Translations under genes and position numbers: made by a program
Assembly (NCBI RefSeq): GCF_901709675.1
Contig: NC_051099.1
Location: 8,620,001-8,684,000, forward strand
Direction: 5' to 3'
DNA length: 64,000 bases
Origin: Syngnathus acus
Taxonomy: Eukaryota > Chordata > Actinopteri > Syngnathiformes > Syngnathidae
Shown: piece after piece, positions 38,310 to 52,175 of the stretch
Layout: the number at the start of each line of letters is the position of its first letter
Position numbering within the stretch: the first letter of the stretch is position 1
The notes under the pieces: generated by a model
What the model saw: the letters and a program-made list of their open reading frames with translations, nothing else
Database searches by the model: none
Told to the model about the DNA's origin: nothing

Positions 38310-41300
38310 TATCGAATATTCAAGATCAAACTCTCCAACTTAACACTAATAATAGATAAGAACCTTAGTTATGGCTTTTCTTTTAAACTACCATTGTAAG
38401 TTTGATTTAGTTTCATGATTCATGTTTAATTTTTTTTTTTTAGGTTTTCAAAGCTTCCACCTTAGTCCTTTATTGACATATTTACTTATTTATTTCATGT
38501 TTTAAGAAATTTGGGGTCCTATAGCTCAAAAAGCTCACACAGGTCTCCATACCTGTCATACCGCCTCCTACTTTTCCACATGTCTCGCTCGCCTCAATGA
38601 AGCAGTTGAGATGATATCTGTGATTTGCACTTTTAGTCATATTGGCGAAGTAGCGCCATCAGTGCAGCTTGCTTGATTGCAGACAGCGAGGAGCGGGCAG
38701 TTGAACAGCCAGTGGTCAGCGCCGATCCGCTGAGGTCACTTGCTGATTTTGGCCACTCAAGTATGAATTAGTTATTGGTGTTTTTGCTCATGATGATGAT
38801 GATAATTATTATGTTTGCCGCCACTTGACCACGTAGTAGTTCTAGGTATTTGTGTTTGTGATAATGATCCTCGTTAGACTCATTTAGAGCAATTGAGCGA
38901 TTCTGCAGTCCTGGAGGAAATCTGATTTGAAAAGACAATGCTGTGATTATTGAGTACGCGCTACTATTGTTCAACGTCTTATTTTTGTAATGTCTCTTCT
39001 GGGTCATTGTGTAGAATGCCTTTGGGGTCCCCTCAGGTTTATAAAGATGCCGTTTGGAATTCATGAGCAGAACTGAATATGCAGATTGGGAAAGGCTTTG
39101 ATTAAAGCTTTAACAAGCACTTGATGGTCGGGATATCGCATTTCCTTTAGTTTTAATGCACTCTGTTAGGCTCACTCACAGTTAATAAGTCACAATCAAT
39201 CTACCTGCTGTACACAGTGAGGCTTTGGAAGAGCTTAACGGGGCCCCCGTGAGATGAAATAATTTCACTTCTGTAGCTGACTGCATGCATTGATGCTTGC
39301 GTCGGTGTGGGAGCTTCCTTTTGCGCGTCCCTCTACGGAGGTGGAAGGGAGCGCTGTCAGCTTGTAAGAGACTGCGTGACAGGCGCTGTATGCTGTCTCC
39401 TCGCCCGTCTTTGCTCGAAAGAGTGGATGCAGTTGCCTCTGGGCTATTCTGTCCACGTCATTCCATCGCATAGAACAGCCTTCTTTGTGTGATGGAGCGC
39501 TTTCAAACAAAGCAATATCTTGACGGAAAGGTATTGGAACAAATACAACTCAACATTAAGGAATGAGTGATTATCTTTTACAGGCCGGTCATTGAAACCT
39601 CCGGCGTGGTACTTATGTCCAGTCTACTCTGTCATTTTATTTTGGTGGCCATCATTGCAGAACATCCCACCTCACAAAGTTTGCATGTTGGAAATGAAAG
39701 GAAGGTAAAAGAAAATGTCATTTTGAAGGCTTCATTGTCTCATTTGCAAGCCCCTCGAGACATTTTACACGGGGTAGGCTCGTTGCGTGATCAGATATTG
39801 TTCCTTAAAACCAGCTTTCTTTTTCTTGGAAGTTCCAGGCTGTTCGGTTGCATCATTTGGCCCATCTCGTTTTGTGAAGAAGCTTGCCAAAGATGTTTTG
39901 AGCATGTGCTGTATTCAACTCTATTGTCGTAAGAGGAGTGCTGATCATTTGAACACTAACTAGGAAGATCCTTCTGAGAAAAAGAAGTGTTCCTGATATT
40001 GTCCTCCCTACCTGGGTGTCTCTGGTGACCAAACAGCCCTGGCCGCTTGGTGTTTTGTACATCACACACCTTACCCTGATGACTGCACTCTGTTCTCACA
40101 CATTGGCTTCACACCTGTAAATAACTTTCCATCTCCCGACAAGTGTGGATGTAATCTCCCTTGTGTTCAGAAGTCGCATTTCATCCATTTGCACTTCTAG
40201 CGCCGTGTCAAACAACAAGACTGTTTGCGGAGAAAGATCAACGATGAGATGTTTTTATTCAACATCTTACTTAGTTTGACTTTTCTTAAGTTTCTCGTCT
40301 GGTCCGTCACTCAAGAAACAAGGCGGCCAAATGCAACATTGAGCTGGATTTCTCCTCTCATGTCAGAGGGAGATACGAGGAGGATGTGATCTTTTGTGCA
40401 GTCTCACTTTTATAACCCTTTCCCTCACATCATGACTTCAGTAATGGTTGAGCAACACTTGAGGAGATAAACCAGACAGTGGGCTGGATGCTGTTTGTTT
40501 GACTAGTCAGCACGGAGCTCAAATTCTCGCAGCTAAAGAGCACAATAATGGGATTCCCTAATGGAAAAGGTTCAGGAAAATAAAAGCAGACATTTTTTTT
40601 CCCTTTCTTTGGAATCTCTCGGGACTTTCCTTTCAAGATGAACCCCGCCTCTGTGCCTGTGTTATTGAGAGTTGAGTGGGGAAGGTTTCTTTGATTTCCA
40701 CGAAAGGTTCAGTGACAATTTGACAGAGGCAGAGAGTACGTGGAAGCAAATCCTTTGATAGTGACTGTTGACAAAAGGCTGCTGCTACATACAAATAGCA
40801 ATTTATCCTCTCCTCCTCTTTCTTCATGTTAGTGCTGCTGGGCTCATCTCACATTGCCCACCACATCCTACTTGCTTAGCAGCAACCTATGGCGCAGATG
40901 GATGGCAACGGTAAGCCAGACTCGAGGTTATACACGTCAGTTCAAACCTGCAACAACAAATCTCCTTGATAGCCAAATAATCTTTTCACACGTTCCATGG
41001 GAGCGTTTTGAAGCCGCATGCCACACCAGAATAAATCCTTATTTAGAGATCATTGAATGTTGACCCTTTCAGGTACTTTTAAATTGTTCCATTATCGAGA
41101 GCTGATATATCCGACAAAGATCAGCACAGAAGAGAAAAAGAGATTTCAAAACTTAAATGAGGATCAGACTCACACTGAAGGAAGTCTATTTGTCAGGAGA
41201 TGAATTTAAGACATCTACAAAGTCTTACTGATGTTAATTTGAGCTTGATTTTGCTCAAGGAGAATTAGGCTAGATAAAAAAAAAAGGGATCTTATTTTGG

Positions 41301-42654
41301 ATTCTCTCATCCCCTGGGGTTGTCCCAAATTGTGACAGGTTAAAATAGCCCAATTAGAGAGACCCAGAGCAGAAATTCCTCCTAATTTCTCACACCGAGC
41401 TTGGTCTTGCAAAAGAAAATGTACTTTTAGGAACAAGCAACTTTAAAACCGAGCCAGTGATTCAGCATTGCACTCTGTTTTGTGTCATGCATGTTATGTG
41501 TTGTGTCCATATAATACAGGCTGGATACTTATGGACTCAAGATTATTTTTAATCTATTTTCAAGAAGGCATAAATGATTCTAGGTTTCCTTAATTTTTCA
41601 TCAAATAACCCATGAATCATCAGAACAAGATCAAGGCAAATGCACAAGATGGGCGGCTAAAAAGTTTCAAATCTGCATTGTTAGAGGTCAGCGCTCTGAC
41701 TTTTGTTTCCTTTCAAAACTAGTTCCTCTGTGTTTTGATGGGACGTATAAAGCTTGGACAAATTCTTCTCAGAAGCAATTTCGATATGTGGGCAGTTCCT
41801 TCAGAGGTGTTGCTTCCCTTGTCTTCCATGTCGACCGTATGATCTCTGATAGTAGCGAGAATCCTTTCAACTCCCCGATTAAATCTCACTTTGTGAAATC
41901 TTACTTTCAATGAGCGGAACAATTAGGAGCAGTGATGGGATTTGTGTATGAAACCACACTTGAAGATTTTCTGTCTTTTTAAGAATTCTTTCAACTCCCC
42001 CAATGCCTGCTCGGATTGCAGCGTGATTACATTGGTCTGTGCAGAAATGGCTGAATTGGAATCTTATCTTCTTCCATCTTTCCCATTACGGGCAGATTGA
42101 AAGCCCTGCAGCGGCGCTCTGGCTCAGCCCAGTCAAGCCTGCTTTTTAGACAGCTTCTAATAATGTCACATTTTGTTGTTAAGATGCACTGCCAAGCACT
42201 TGAGCCATGCATGCTGTGGCATTAGCACCATTTCAGTTTTGAAGCTTTGCTGACCTTCCCTTCACTCCTGGGCATCACCCCTGGCACCGCTGATGTCAGT
42301 ATGACATTATGAACTTGAAGAGCCAGTAGACATAAGGTCATCTTCGCAGGCTTTCATCGCATTCTGAACAGCGGTGACCAAACCAAGTGCTGAACAATGA
42401 TGGAATGATAACCAACCTCTGACACCAATGTACACCTTTTTTTTTTTTTTTTTTTAAAACATTTATTTTGAGTGAGTTTTTTTTTCTTTTTTTACATAAT
42501 TGCTCCGCTGTGCATGTTATTCAGGTGGTACATGCATTAGGGAATAAAAATAGACGATGATTGTTCTGTTGATGTTCTGATTTCTAAATACTATGATATT
42601 TAATAACGTCCTGGTCTCGACGCTTTATCTTTGAATTGTCTATATTACGTGTAC
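38310..42654. other. unique intronic sequence, nothing recognised
   Basis: Contains T runs (about 38430..38440, 42438..42456) and short AAT/ATG runs (about 38791..38812). A tRNA-promoter-like pair of boxes at 40890..40949 does not fold as a tRNA. The longest frame (39567..39932, 121 codons, + strand) has no recognisable domain. No transposon ends. Confidence 0.5.
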
Positions 42655-42960
42655 TATGTGTCCTCTCTGCATCCATCGCAGCCTGGTCATCCTGGAAGAG
42701 GGATCCTCCCATCTGTGGTCTCTTCTCAAGGTTTCTCATTTCCCCTAGGAGGAGTTTTGAGTTTTTCCTTGCCCTTCTGGGAGTTTAAGATCAGGGGATG
42801 TTTGAGAATAATTGTCAATTTTCACACGTCCTGAATGTTGTTAGTCACCTAAATGTTGAGCAGAGGCTGAGATCTACCGGAGTCAAATTCCTTGTTTGGC
42901 GTGCCCAAACATGGCCAATAAACTTCTTGAATCTCGAAAATTTGACTTGTGTTCCATGTA
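42655..42960 (+). mobile_element. fish retroposon 3' region (SINE or LINE tail)
   Basis: The block contains ggaagagggatcctcccatc, ctcaaggtttctcatttccc and gagtttttccttgcccttct in this order. It then runs to a tail region with ccaataaacttcttgaatct. This order (gagggatcctcc, aaggtttct, gagtttttccttgcc, then an AATAAA-like tail) is a layout I know from very abundant fish retroposon 3' ends. No tRNA-like head or open reading frame is attached. Family assignment is from memory, and the left boundary is approximate. Confidence 0.6.
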
Positions 42961-45900
42961 ATCATAGCATTAGCTTCTCGTTGTGCTCATTATTGTTTTT
43001 TTTAGCACAAACACAAATCTTACACCTCAAGTCAAAAGATGCAGCCAGTGGATGCAGATCCTGATAATGGGAGGAAAAAAACTTGAAGAGACACTTAAGA
43101 ACTGTTAAAATAATGTCATTTAATTTGTCACATACAAATTTGAATTTGCAATCAATCCTCGGATGGCCGCCATAAGTAGGCAATTAAAATTCATTGCGTA
43201 TTTCATAAAACACATATTGTGTCGGAAAAGAAAATCGAAACGATGTCAGCAATATAAATAGGCAAGTCAACATGGTAAATGTCACAACCAATTTGTATTC
43301 ACCCCACAAAACTTGCATGTCGGATCACTCATATCTCAAGGCATCACCGTATTGTCGTCGTATTTAATTAAATAGCAAAAGTACTTATGAACCGTATTGG
43401 GCAGTGCAGATGTCTCCCTGGAGAGTTCAGTCACTCATAGGGACATATGGAGCAAAACTGCATCTTAGACACACTCAGGGGGCCAAGCCTTCAGTGACAC
43501 AGGAAGTGTTAGGCGGCCCCTGCTGTCTGCCATCTGGGCAAACGCAAGTTTGTTTTTTGTTTTTTTGTTAAGCCAGTATGGTAACCACTGAGGATAGAGG
43601 GCACGGGGGGCATAGCGGGAGCTTCTGAAGACAGACAAAGGGGGCATTTTCAGACACAGGTCATTCTCCCTCAGTAAAAGAGCCACTCAGTAACACCTGT
43701 GCCCACTCCCCTCTGCCCCACTTAAGATGTACTGTCAGAAAGCCCGTGCTCAGCAGAACGTCCGGCTCCAAACAAAAGTTGCAGGCTTGGCAGCGTGAAC
43801 GCAGGTGAATAACAAGATCCACTTGTTCAGCTATTCATATATTCATATTTGTGCTCAAATTTAGCCTTGGTTGTGAGGTGATGAACAGCGCTGGCTGAGT
43901 CTGTGCCGTGCTGACAGTGGGCAACTGCCTCGCTTTCTCTCCCATTTAGTGTAAAGTAGTCGCTGTCAAGCGAGCGAGAGAGACTGACTGGTCAAGGTGT
44001 CTTTTGTGAGTCTTGTCTTGGCAAGCGTGTTTTGCTGGAAAGAAAAGAGAGTAGTCTTAATGAGGAGGCATATCAGTCACAGAGTTGTCTAGCAAGGTCC
44101 TTATGTTTGACTGATAGATTAGTCACTGAAGGGTAATCCACCCCCCATCAGTTGACAGACAGCAGTTACGGAAAAGCTAATAGCTCCTCAAACCTTATTT
44201 GCTGCCCGCCTCTTCCCTGGAGACCTTCCGTGGCGATCCTCTGTTGAGCATTATGTGTCTTTTCTGTGTTTTTTTCTCCTGCCTCCAATCCTTTTGATCG
44301 CCGCATCGGCCAATCCAGGTATGCCCGTGCTGGAGAGCGGCGGACTGTAACAAAACGATCGATTCCTGTGAAGCAGACCCTACTGTATACTGTGAGAGAC
44401 TCTGTCAATTGAAAATGTAAATGGGCCCAGCTGCAAAGCGATCAGGCAGCCTCAGCACCCATGGATCGAGGACTATGTAAGCATGAGATAGCATTTACCC
44501 CTGGTTTTAACTACAGCACTCAGACATTCTCTTCTCTGCAGCCCTGTAATTCCCTCTGAGTGGTCGGTGTGAAAGTGGAGCACCATTATCAACCTCGACC
44601 AAATGTGTTAGATCTTCTTTGAGCTGCTGAAAACGGCCACCTTGTGGTAGATTATTGCCTCCTTCAGAATTTAGCTAATGGAAAACTTGTACATTTGGAT
44701 CGCGCGTGGTCCTGCCCACTAATGATCGTCTTAATATTCATTCTTTTATATTGAAGTAGAGGCAATATGTCGCTGTCAGTGAATAGAGATTAGATTGATG
44801 GGATTACCTGATGTCAGCCTCTGTAATAATATATGGTGATGACGCAGCAGAATTCAGGACCACTTAGCACTTTTTCTCCATGGCATGTGAGCAATGGCTA
44901 AGGTTGCATATTTTCGGAGTGCACTGAGCTCAAATAACTACAGTCACTTTAATGGGACTGGTGAGGAAGTGTTATGTTTTTCTAATTTTAATGTAGTAGC
45001 AGAATTTTTTTTTACATCTACACTTATTTAAGCATGCACACAAATAATACCTAACTTGAGCACAAACACTGCTTGGATAGTGGATACAATAGATCAAATC
45101 CAGATGAAGGATGTGCTCCTATCTTACATGATTACAGATTTCGAGAAGTAGTGACCATGCCAAGATAATATTCCAGTGCAGCTGTTTCTATTCTTCTATA
45201 GGAAACATGTCCAGGAAAAAAAAAAGTCTCTCTGTAGCTGTTTGATTTGGGTAAACTCTATTGACAAGCTGCTAAAGTGCAGTAAAAAAATGGCTCATTT
45301 TCCATTTGTAAAAGTTGACAATGATAAAAAGTGGATCGTAGCAATAATGGCTGCCATGGATCAACACCTAGAAATATTTCACTCTGCTGATGTGGACATG
45401 AATGAGATCCAAAGTCATGTCTCCCTCTGGCTGACTGCCAGGACCTTCACAGGAGCTTTAATAAATGGTTTGTCCCAACAGACGGTCCTTGGCCTGTGCG
45501 TGAGCGCTTGTGTGTGCGTGTGTGCCGATGTCATTGTGTGTTTATGTGCTATAGGAATTTTAATAAGGACTAAGTGCTCAAGAAGCCTCCAGGGAGAGAG
45601 AAAGCCCAATAACCTACAGTAGTGCATTGTGCTCCTAAAAGGGTTGGTAGAACGCAAAAGGGGAGGAAGCCGAGGCGTATTAGCTAGCTATTTATTCATA
45701 GCACTGGGGTGCACATGAATTATTCAAAGTGACATTCATTCATAATTAACTTTTAATGGATAAATAAATAGACCAAATTGTAGCAGAAGACCCGTATGAC
45801 TATGACTTAAAGTCATATTTAATGACACAACTGAAGGGTGACGTTAATGAGAGAAGAACTATAGTCGCTTCTAAGCTAATGCATCAAACAAAACCGCTGC

Positions 45901-46330
45901 ATGAGAGGGCTGCCTTGGTGATGCTCAGCATGGTGACGACGGAGAAATTAGTTCAGTAGGTGGGCTGCCTCAGGGGCAGGAAGCTGGTGCTCGAATTACT
46001 CTCAAGTGTATGCTAGCCTGAGGTATAGCTCTACCAAGACCTTGAAATCTCGATTGTGATACAGATACGTTACATGGACCGAAAGAACACTTTGACAATA
46101 ATTTAACTCGTCATGGGCTCATTCCAAAATATTCCGATTTTCATAGCAGTGCACCAAACTAACGTGCAGGCATCCAAGAAGGCCCTCCTTAATCTTTGAC
46201 ACAACAATGGTCGAACATTTGTTTTTTTTGTTTGCGTCAGTGATTAACAACAGCACATTGCCTTTATATGGCTGCTTTACGATGACTTCAACGTCATGAA
46301 ATTATCTCTATTATGTAACAAAATACCCAA
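42961..46330. other. unique intronic sequence, nothing recognised
   Basis: Single-copy-looking DNA. A G-rich patch lies at about 43598..43612. The 148-codon frame at 45176..45622 (+) starts in an AT-rich run and ends in GT-rich sequence. It has no domain and is read as chance. No transposon ends. Confidence 0.5.
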
Positions 46331-46339
46331 TGAAAATGT

Positions 46340-46470
46340 GGTTAAAAACTACGGATCGGCGAGTATCGATACCAGGTATCGGTTCAGAGATCGACCTTAT
46401 TTTAAAATAGCCCGCCCGGAGAGTGTCGATACCGGTATTGGCTGCCCCCTTGTGGCCGTTTTACAACCTG
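46340..46470 (+). mobile_element. transposon-like fragment with repeated gtatcg motifs
   Basis: Contains cggatcggcgagtatcgata, aggtatcggttcagagatcg and gtgtcgataccggtattggc. These clustered 'tatcgg/gtatcgata' motifs resemble sub-terminal repeats of hAT-like fish elements, as at 27292..27993. No inverted terminus or target duplication could be found. Confidence 0.4.
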
Positions 46471-46647
46471 GGAAAAAAGGCATACTGGTCTGACACATGC
46501 CCATTCAGATTCAATTTCTGTATAAAAATAGTGCAAGATAATAGAAAATTGACATCTTTTTATTGCTCCTGAAAAAAGTGACATACACTCATGAGTATGA
46601 ATAGTCCTGTCTTTGTCAGAGTAAGAACATCTGCCATTCAGTCTGTT

Positions 46648-46705
46648 AGAACATAATAACCACTAGTGGAAACTGAAGAACATAATAACCACTATTGGAA
46701 ATGGA
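46648..46705 (+). repeat. 29-bp tandem duplication
   Basis: Copy one is 46648..46676 and copy two 46677..46705. Both begin agaacataataaccacta, then gtggaaactga or ttggaaatgga, differing at three or four positions. Confidence 0.9.
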
Positions 46706-49700
46706 CTTAAATGACAACATTACCAAGAGATTGCTTAACCGCCGCAACGTTCTTATCAGGGAAAACAGTTAATGTGTCAGGGCTATGAGCCCGGAGGGGG
46801 GTGCTGGCCAGGTGTTTGGACTCCTTCGGGAGCTGGAGGTCACATTACCATACAAAAGCCACTCTGCTGGGTAACCTTTGCAGGCGCTGCTCCCTAGTCA
46901 GGGGGCCAGCGGTCACACACTGGCACTGCCACAAGTGTGTCATCACCCAGCCGCACACTCAGCCGCAGATGTACACAAATCTCTCATATTCAGCCCCCCC
47001 GCGTTGGCTGTGACAGAAACATTGCTTGTATAGTGACATGATATATTTGTCCTCAGGGAACATAAATCACCAGGGACAGCTCTAAAGCAAAACAAATACT
47101 ATGATATGGTCCATTGCCGTCATAATGCACACTAAAGGGAAGGGCATTCATGTGGAATTTAGACCCATAGCCTGACATTTTATCTTTGCCAGCCCTCTTC
47201 TGCACAAATCAGCCCCTTTCTCTTTCTTAAATCCCTACGGAAGAAGGGCCGTTGTCATTTAAGCTCCTCTCTATTTACAACTCTGATATGATGTGTGTGC
47301 AAGGCTCAACGGTGAGGAATGAGCACAGTATGTTTGATATGGGTCGCACAAGGGAGACAAGAGATGTACATCGACTTGGCGTGGTAGCATGTGGCGCTTT
47401 TCCTGGTTGAGAGGAGGAGGAAGTGAAGCGAGAAAGAAAGCCTCAAAAGTGGAGGGAGGTGCTTGATGGGCTACTGTGGTGGTGCTGTCAATACAAGGGG
47501 GTTGACAATACAGGTGGTTTATATTGATGGGCATGGGCACAGGCACCATGGTGAGTGGCTGGTAAAGAAAACGGATGTGTCATCAAAATGCTAGGCGTTG
47601 GCAAGGCACTCGCGCCAATTAAAGAAGCAGTGCTTAATTTCCATCTCAGTTGTCGGATCTTTTGACCAATCTGTATTTACAGGGCGGACTGACACAATTT
47701 GACTCCTCATGCTGTACGTTCCTGTTCTTGTTCTTGTATAGGTGGCATGAATGCACATTTTAAACTGTTTGGCAAGTGCCAAACAAATCTTTGCAGCCAC
47801 AACATCATGAGAACTTTGCTTGTGCCAATAAATAGATGAGGCAGAAGAGTTTTGGTTTCTTCAGGGGCGGAACTAAGTGGTGCCCAGGGGTGGCTAGATA
47901 TTTTGGTTTGTGTGACTTTGCTGCCACTTTTATACAGTCTGCAAAATGGCAAAAGCAATGGAAAAGAAAATGCCAATATCAAGTCAAATGAGCTCAGGAA
48001 AATGTTGCTTAGACCTAGCAACTACAACGACTAGATAGACATTTTAGGTTTTGATGTTTGGACAATCTTATTGGTAAGTTATTAAAATAATGGGAAAAAA
48101 GATAGTCATCAACCTCGCTCGCACGGATTTTGACTGGCAGGTCATGGATTAAAAGAAATAAATAAATAAAATAAACGTCTGCTCCAGTCCACGCGTGTGA
48201 ATGTGTGTTACGCATGCTAGCCCACAGGTAACACATGCTCACCACATAATTACAGTGATTACACGGCAGGCTGTGGATCCGTTTAATATGATAGTAGACA
48301 CTAGAAAAAAATATCTGGATTGTTGACAGCCTTGTGGCACTGTAGCCGTGTGACAGTCAACCACATTGTTTATGCTGCAATTACCAAGCCCGAATTCAAT
48401 CAGTCAGGCCAATACACGTTTTTATTGCAATTATGCAAAAGTCCTTACAGCTCGCTGTGTGGCGAGACGTGGTGTGTGGCAGCTTGTCTTTATTGCTGTA
48501 TTTGTAAAATGAAGTACTTAAGAAGTCCCTGTCACTCACCCGTTGTAACATCTCGGTAGTATCACATGCAAACGCTGCAACCTCTTGAAAGCAGCTCTTT
48601 AATATAATTGATGCAACAATAAGGTAAGCATGTAATCAAGTAGCCATTGCCAAGCTGTAATTAAACAGTTTGAAACAACTGATTACCAACCCCGATATGG
48701 AAGGGGGGGCGTTATGAAAATACTAATACCCCCAACGCTCTAATTGCGAGGCATTTTACACTTGTGATTGGCTTGTATCAATGCTATCATCACATTGTCC
48801 ACAATAAGACAGGAAAGAACATGAATATGGCAAGATGAAGCTCTGCTCCACTTTGTTCTGCTCCACGACACATTCTAATGTTAACAGTGGGGCCCTGCAG
48901 TCTGACTGAGCTAATGGGATGCCATCCTATCAGGCCATGCGCCCAACCAGAACATTCAGATAGATTGTCCACATCAAACCTTTTGGAAAATTAGCCAGCA
49001 AATATTACGCTGTGGCATTTTGCTAAAGCTGTCTAAATACTACGATATGCTTAGTGAGCAGCGAATGCCGAGTGAATGGAACCAGGCTTGCTCTTGAGTC
49101 TGCCTGCTCAAGCTGAAATGATTGAAATCATGTTGCACAAACTAAATCCACCGTTGTTGTTTTTTTCAAACATGATCATTAGGTTCGAATCATAAAAAAC
49201 ATCCCTTACAGCTGATGTAATTTATATTTTGAAAAACAAATTCAAGTGTTTTGGAAGCCGGTACACTGCCAGCTACCGAAGCCCTCATCCTTGCCATTTA
49301 AATGTCACAACAGAGAAATGTGTTTGAATTATAGTGTAATACTTGCAATCTAACACCTGACTGGACTTGAAACTTTTATTTATTGAACCAAAAGTAATTT
49401 GAGCGTGAAGCGATGTGCCGCAGCTGTGTCATGAACAGCAAATGATGGGCAGTATAGTGAGTGCCAGTTGTCATTGGTCACATTTGATGAGAAAACTGAC
49501 CTACAGGTAATGAGCTTCGCAGAAATTCCACTTGAGTTCCACCGTTTCGGTTTCGGCTTTCTTTTTTGAATTGCAGCCATGTTCGAACTAGGTTTCCTTA
49601 GTTGTACTTGCTCATATCAACTGCCGGTTAAAAGCTGAAATACAAAATAATCAAAAGAGTTCAATTTTAGATATATGACCATCCCTCCTGTTTGAAAGAC

Positions 49701-52107
49701 TTTGCATTTGCATTCATGCTATGGGAAAATTTGAATAATTTGAGCCCGTCATTAATAATTTAGACAAACAAACATTGAGCGGTGTTGTCTCATTTTGATG
49801 TGCAATGAATAAAAAATGTGACTGCCATGATAGATTGGATTTTACACTGATGAATCGAATACAATTCTCTCAGTCCAAGCGTCTGCAGCGTGCACAGGTC
49901 ACCTTTTAGTAACAATTCAGCACGTTTTAAATCTTGAGACGAATGAAAAATCAACACGTCGCCACAGTTTTGCGCGCGTAATTAATTAAAAAAGAGGGCC
50001 ATCTGCTCTGAAGCAAAAGTGGCCTTTGAATTACAAATGACTTGTGCTTGACTTTATCTAGCACCTCTAGTTTGAAGTGTATGACCGACATGCAAATCCA
50101 ACAGAAAATATCCAGGAGAATATATTTGGTGTGACACTTATGGTATGTTGTGTAAATGACACAATGCTTGTAAAAATGTTTTACGGTCTAATAACAGCAT
50201 TTAAGTGCCTGTGGGGGTGGGAATAAAACACATAAAAACTCAGATCGTTCTTAATTTTGACTTGACTACTTCTGGTGGTGTGAATTTACAATAAAAGCAT
50301 GTAGAGATTTGTTTTATTGTACGGGTGTCATTGTAGCTTTTAACTCGGCTGGATTTTGTTGACATTTTCCTGATTCTAGATTAATTTTGTTTGGATGCAG
50401 CAGCTTTCACAGTACGCACAGCGACAATAACTGCGTTGCACTGGATTGCAGTGGAAGAGCAACCTTTTTCCCGTCTGTGTTTTTGTCTCAGGGGCACATC
50501 TACCGTGTAGGTGTGGGCAGCTCCTTTCACAGCTGGGAGTGCTTGCAGATCAGCAGCGGATCACAGAGACAGAGAGTTTTTACATGATACAAGGCTTGCC
50601 TGAGCTCAGGATTTTCTCGCCTTTTGTTGTACAGCCCGCTTTGTGGAATAGCAGATCAAAGCTTCACTCAGTGCGCCTCACATAACATCATTTACACATC
50701 TGTGAAATCTACAATCATGGAGACGACTATAGAACCTCTCTTCCATTCATGAATGGGGGGGTGGGGGGACTTTGAGCAAAGACAAAGGTTAGGCGGAGAA
50801 CGGAAATGCTCCTGCTTTTTCTGAGCGGCATTCAGTCGATTATTTGAGCTTTCACAACCGCTCATTAATTCTATTTCTACTTTACCTATTGGCCATCCGC
50901 TTTCTTCTTTTCACATGAGCAAGCTATTCATTAGTTGATGCAGGTTTGATGAATATATTATTCAGGGCTAAATTGTCAACGGTGAGTCCACAACTCATGA
51001 AATATGTATCCGTTGGAAAGATGTTCATTTCGCCAGCTGTTTCATGCACTCATGATGAAGCTGACTGAGGTTTCCATCTACCGACTGTCACTCAAGGACA
51101 AACCCTTGTTGATGTTTTTGCTCTCGCTGATTATTGCGTTGATTTTTGTCAACATAAAAGCTGTGGTGCGCTGTGTAGCATTTTACCCCAGGGTGCATTT
51201 TGGTCTCAGGGATGACTTTTTGGATTTGACACTGCGTTTGGACTGATAAGAGTGTAAAATAAATAAATAAAGAATGCAAATAAATTGACCACATTTTCTG
51301 ACGTAGTAGTGAGTCCAGGTCATCTATTAAAGCTGTTTGCAGCCGTTAATTTTAGATGTACGATTGCTCAAACTGCCCTCATGGCGCCTGCGGAGAAACA
51401 GCCGCGAAGGAGTGCTTTTGTTTTGTTGTTGTTTGCTCATCTGAAGTAGCTCGGCTCAAAGATGAATGACTGTGTTCTCTAGGAACTCTGAGGTTGATTT
51501 AATTGAGTTGAATTAAACCTAAGCCAGGTAGAAACGGCGAGAGGGAAAAAATCTATGCCGTTAATCTATAAAAGCTTTGAGGGCTTCAATTCGGATTACG
51601 TCGATTATTTTGCTGTCTGGTCACAGTCACACCCTCAGTCTTATCCCTTGAGTCCTTTTTCCTTGTTTAGGTGGAGAACTGATGACAGATGACCGTATTT
51701 GTCATGTGATGTTGCTTCCAAATCTGAATTATTTCATTTTCACTTGCCATTATTTGGCTCAACATATTGATTTAAAAGATCAGGCGCAAGACTAAATCAG
51801 CCTGACTGCGTTGAAAGTTTTGTCGCAAGAGCTGCCTTCTGCAAGTCTCGTATGCAATTGTATACGTTGCTATCTGAGTGCCTGTAACCCAGTGGAAACA
51901 GTTGTCATCAAACTTTGTTGCCAAGAACTGGACATACCTGCCGAATTGATGAAAAGATGAGATGCACGGTGGAAGGAATTTCTGGCAAGTGAAGCTGATT
52001 ATTAGGTGACAACAATTTTCCCTCTGGGCAATGGTTTAGTGTGGCAAGATGGAACCTTATCTTACAAAGAAAAGAAACACTCTTGAAATCTCCCGGACGC
52101 ATATGGG
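46706..52107. other. unique intronic sequence, mostly nothing recognised
   Basis: A transposon-end-like piece starts at 47862. An AAAT run lies at about 48157..48176. A G-rich patch (50754..50769) holds ggggggg, then ggggggac. Acceptor/donor-like junctions occur at 48217..48228 and 49502..49511. No open frame with a domain. Confidence 0.5.
47862..47898 (+). mobile_element. short DNA-transposon terminus-like fragment
   Basis: Begins CAGGGGCGGAACTAAGTGG followed by tgcccaggggtggct. It is the counterpart, in opposite orientation, of the sequence read inward from 4028 on the minus strand. No partner terminus was found. Confidence 0.4.
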
Positions 52108-52175
52108 AACGATAAGACACAATAAGATAACCGGTTAATGATCCCCGTAGGGAAAATTCAGGTGTTTCAAGTTGT
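52108..52175 (+). mobile_element. possible retroposon fragment
   Basis: Contains aataagataaccggttaatg, then atccccgtagggaaaattca. The 'taatgatccccgtagggaaatt' type sequence recurs in many fish genomes as part of a dispersed repeat, in my recollection. The copy is short and its borders are unclear. Confidence 0.4.

Noticed and set aside
40890-40949. tRNA-promoter-like boxes (TGGCGCAGATGG, then AGTTCAAACC)
   Set aside because: Spacing is plausible, but no acceptor or anticodon stem can be drawn and no SINE body follows.
45176-45622. 148-codon frame on the + strand
   Set aside because: No family motif, begins in AT-rich DNA and ends in GT-rich DNA. Length is within what 64 kb of intron gives by chance.
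49180-49191. B-box-like ggttcgaatc
   Set aside because: No A box upstream and no cloverleaf. The similar ggttcgata near 21856 fails in the same way.
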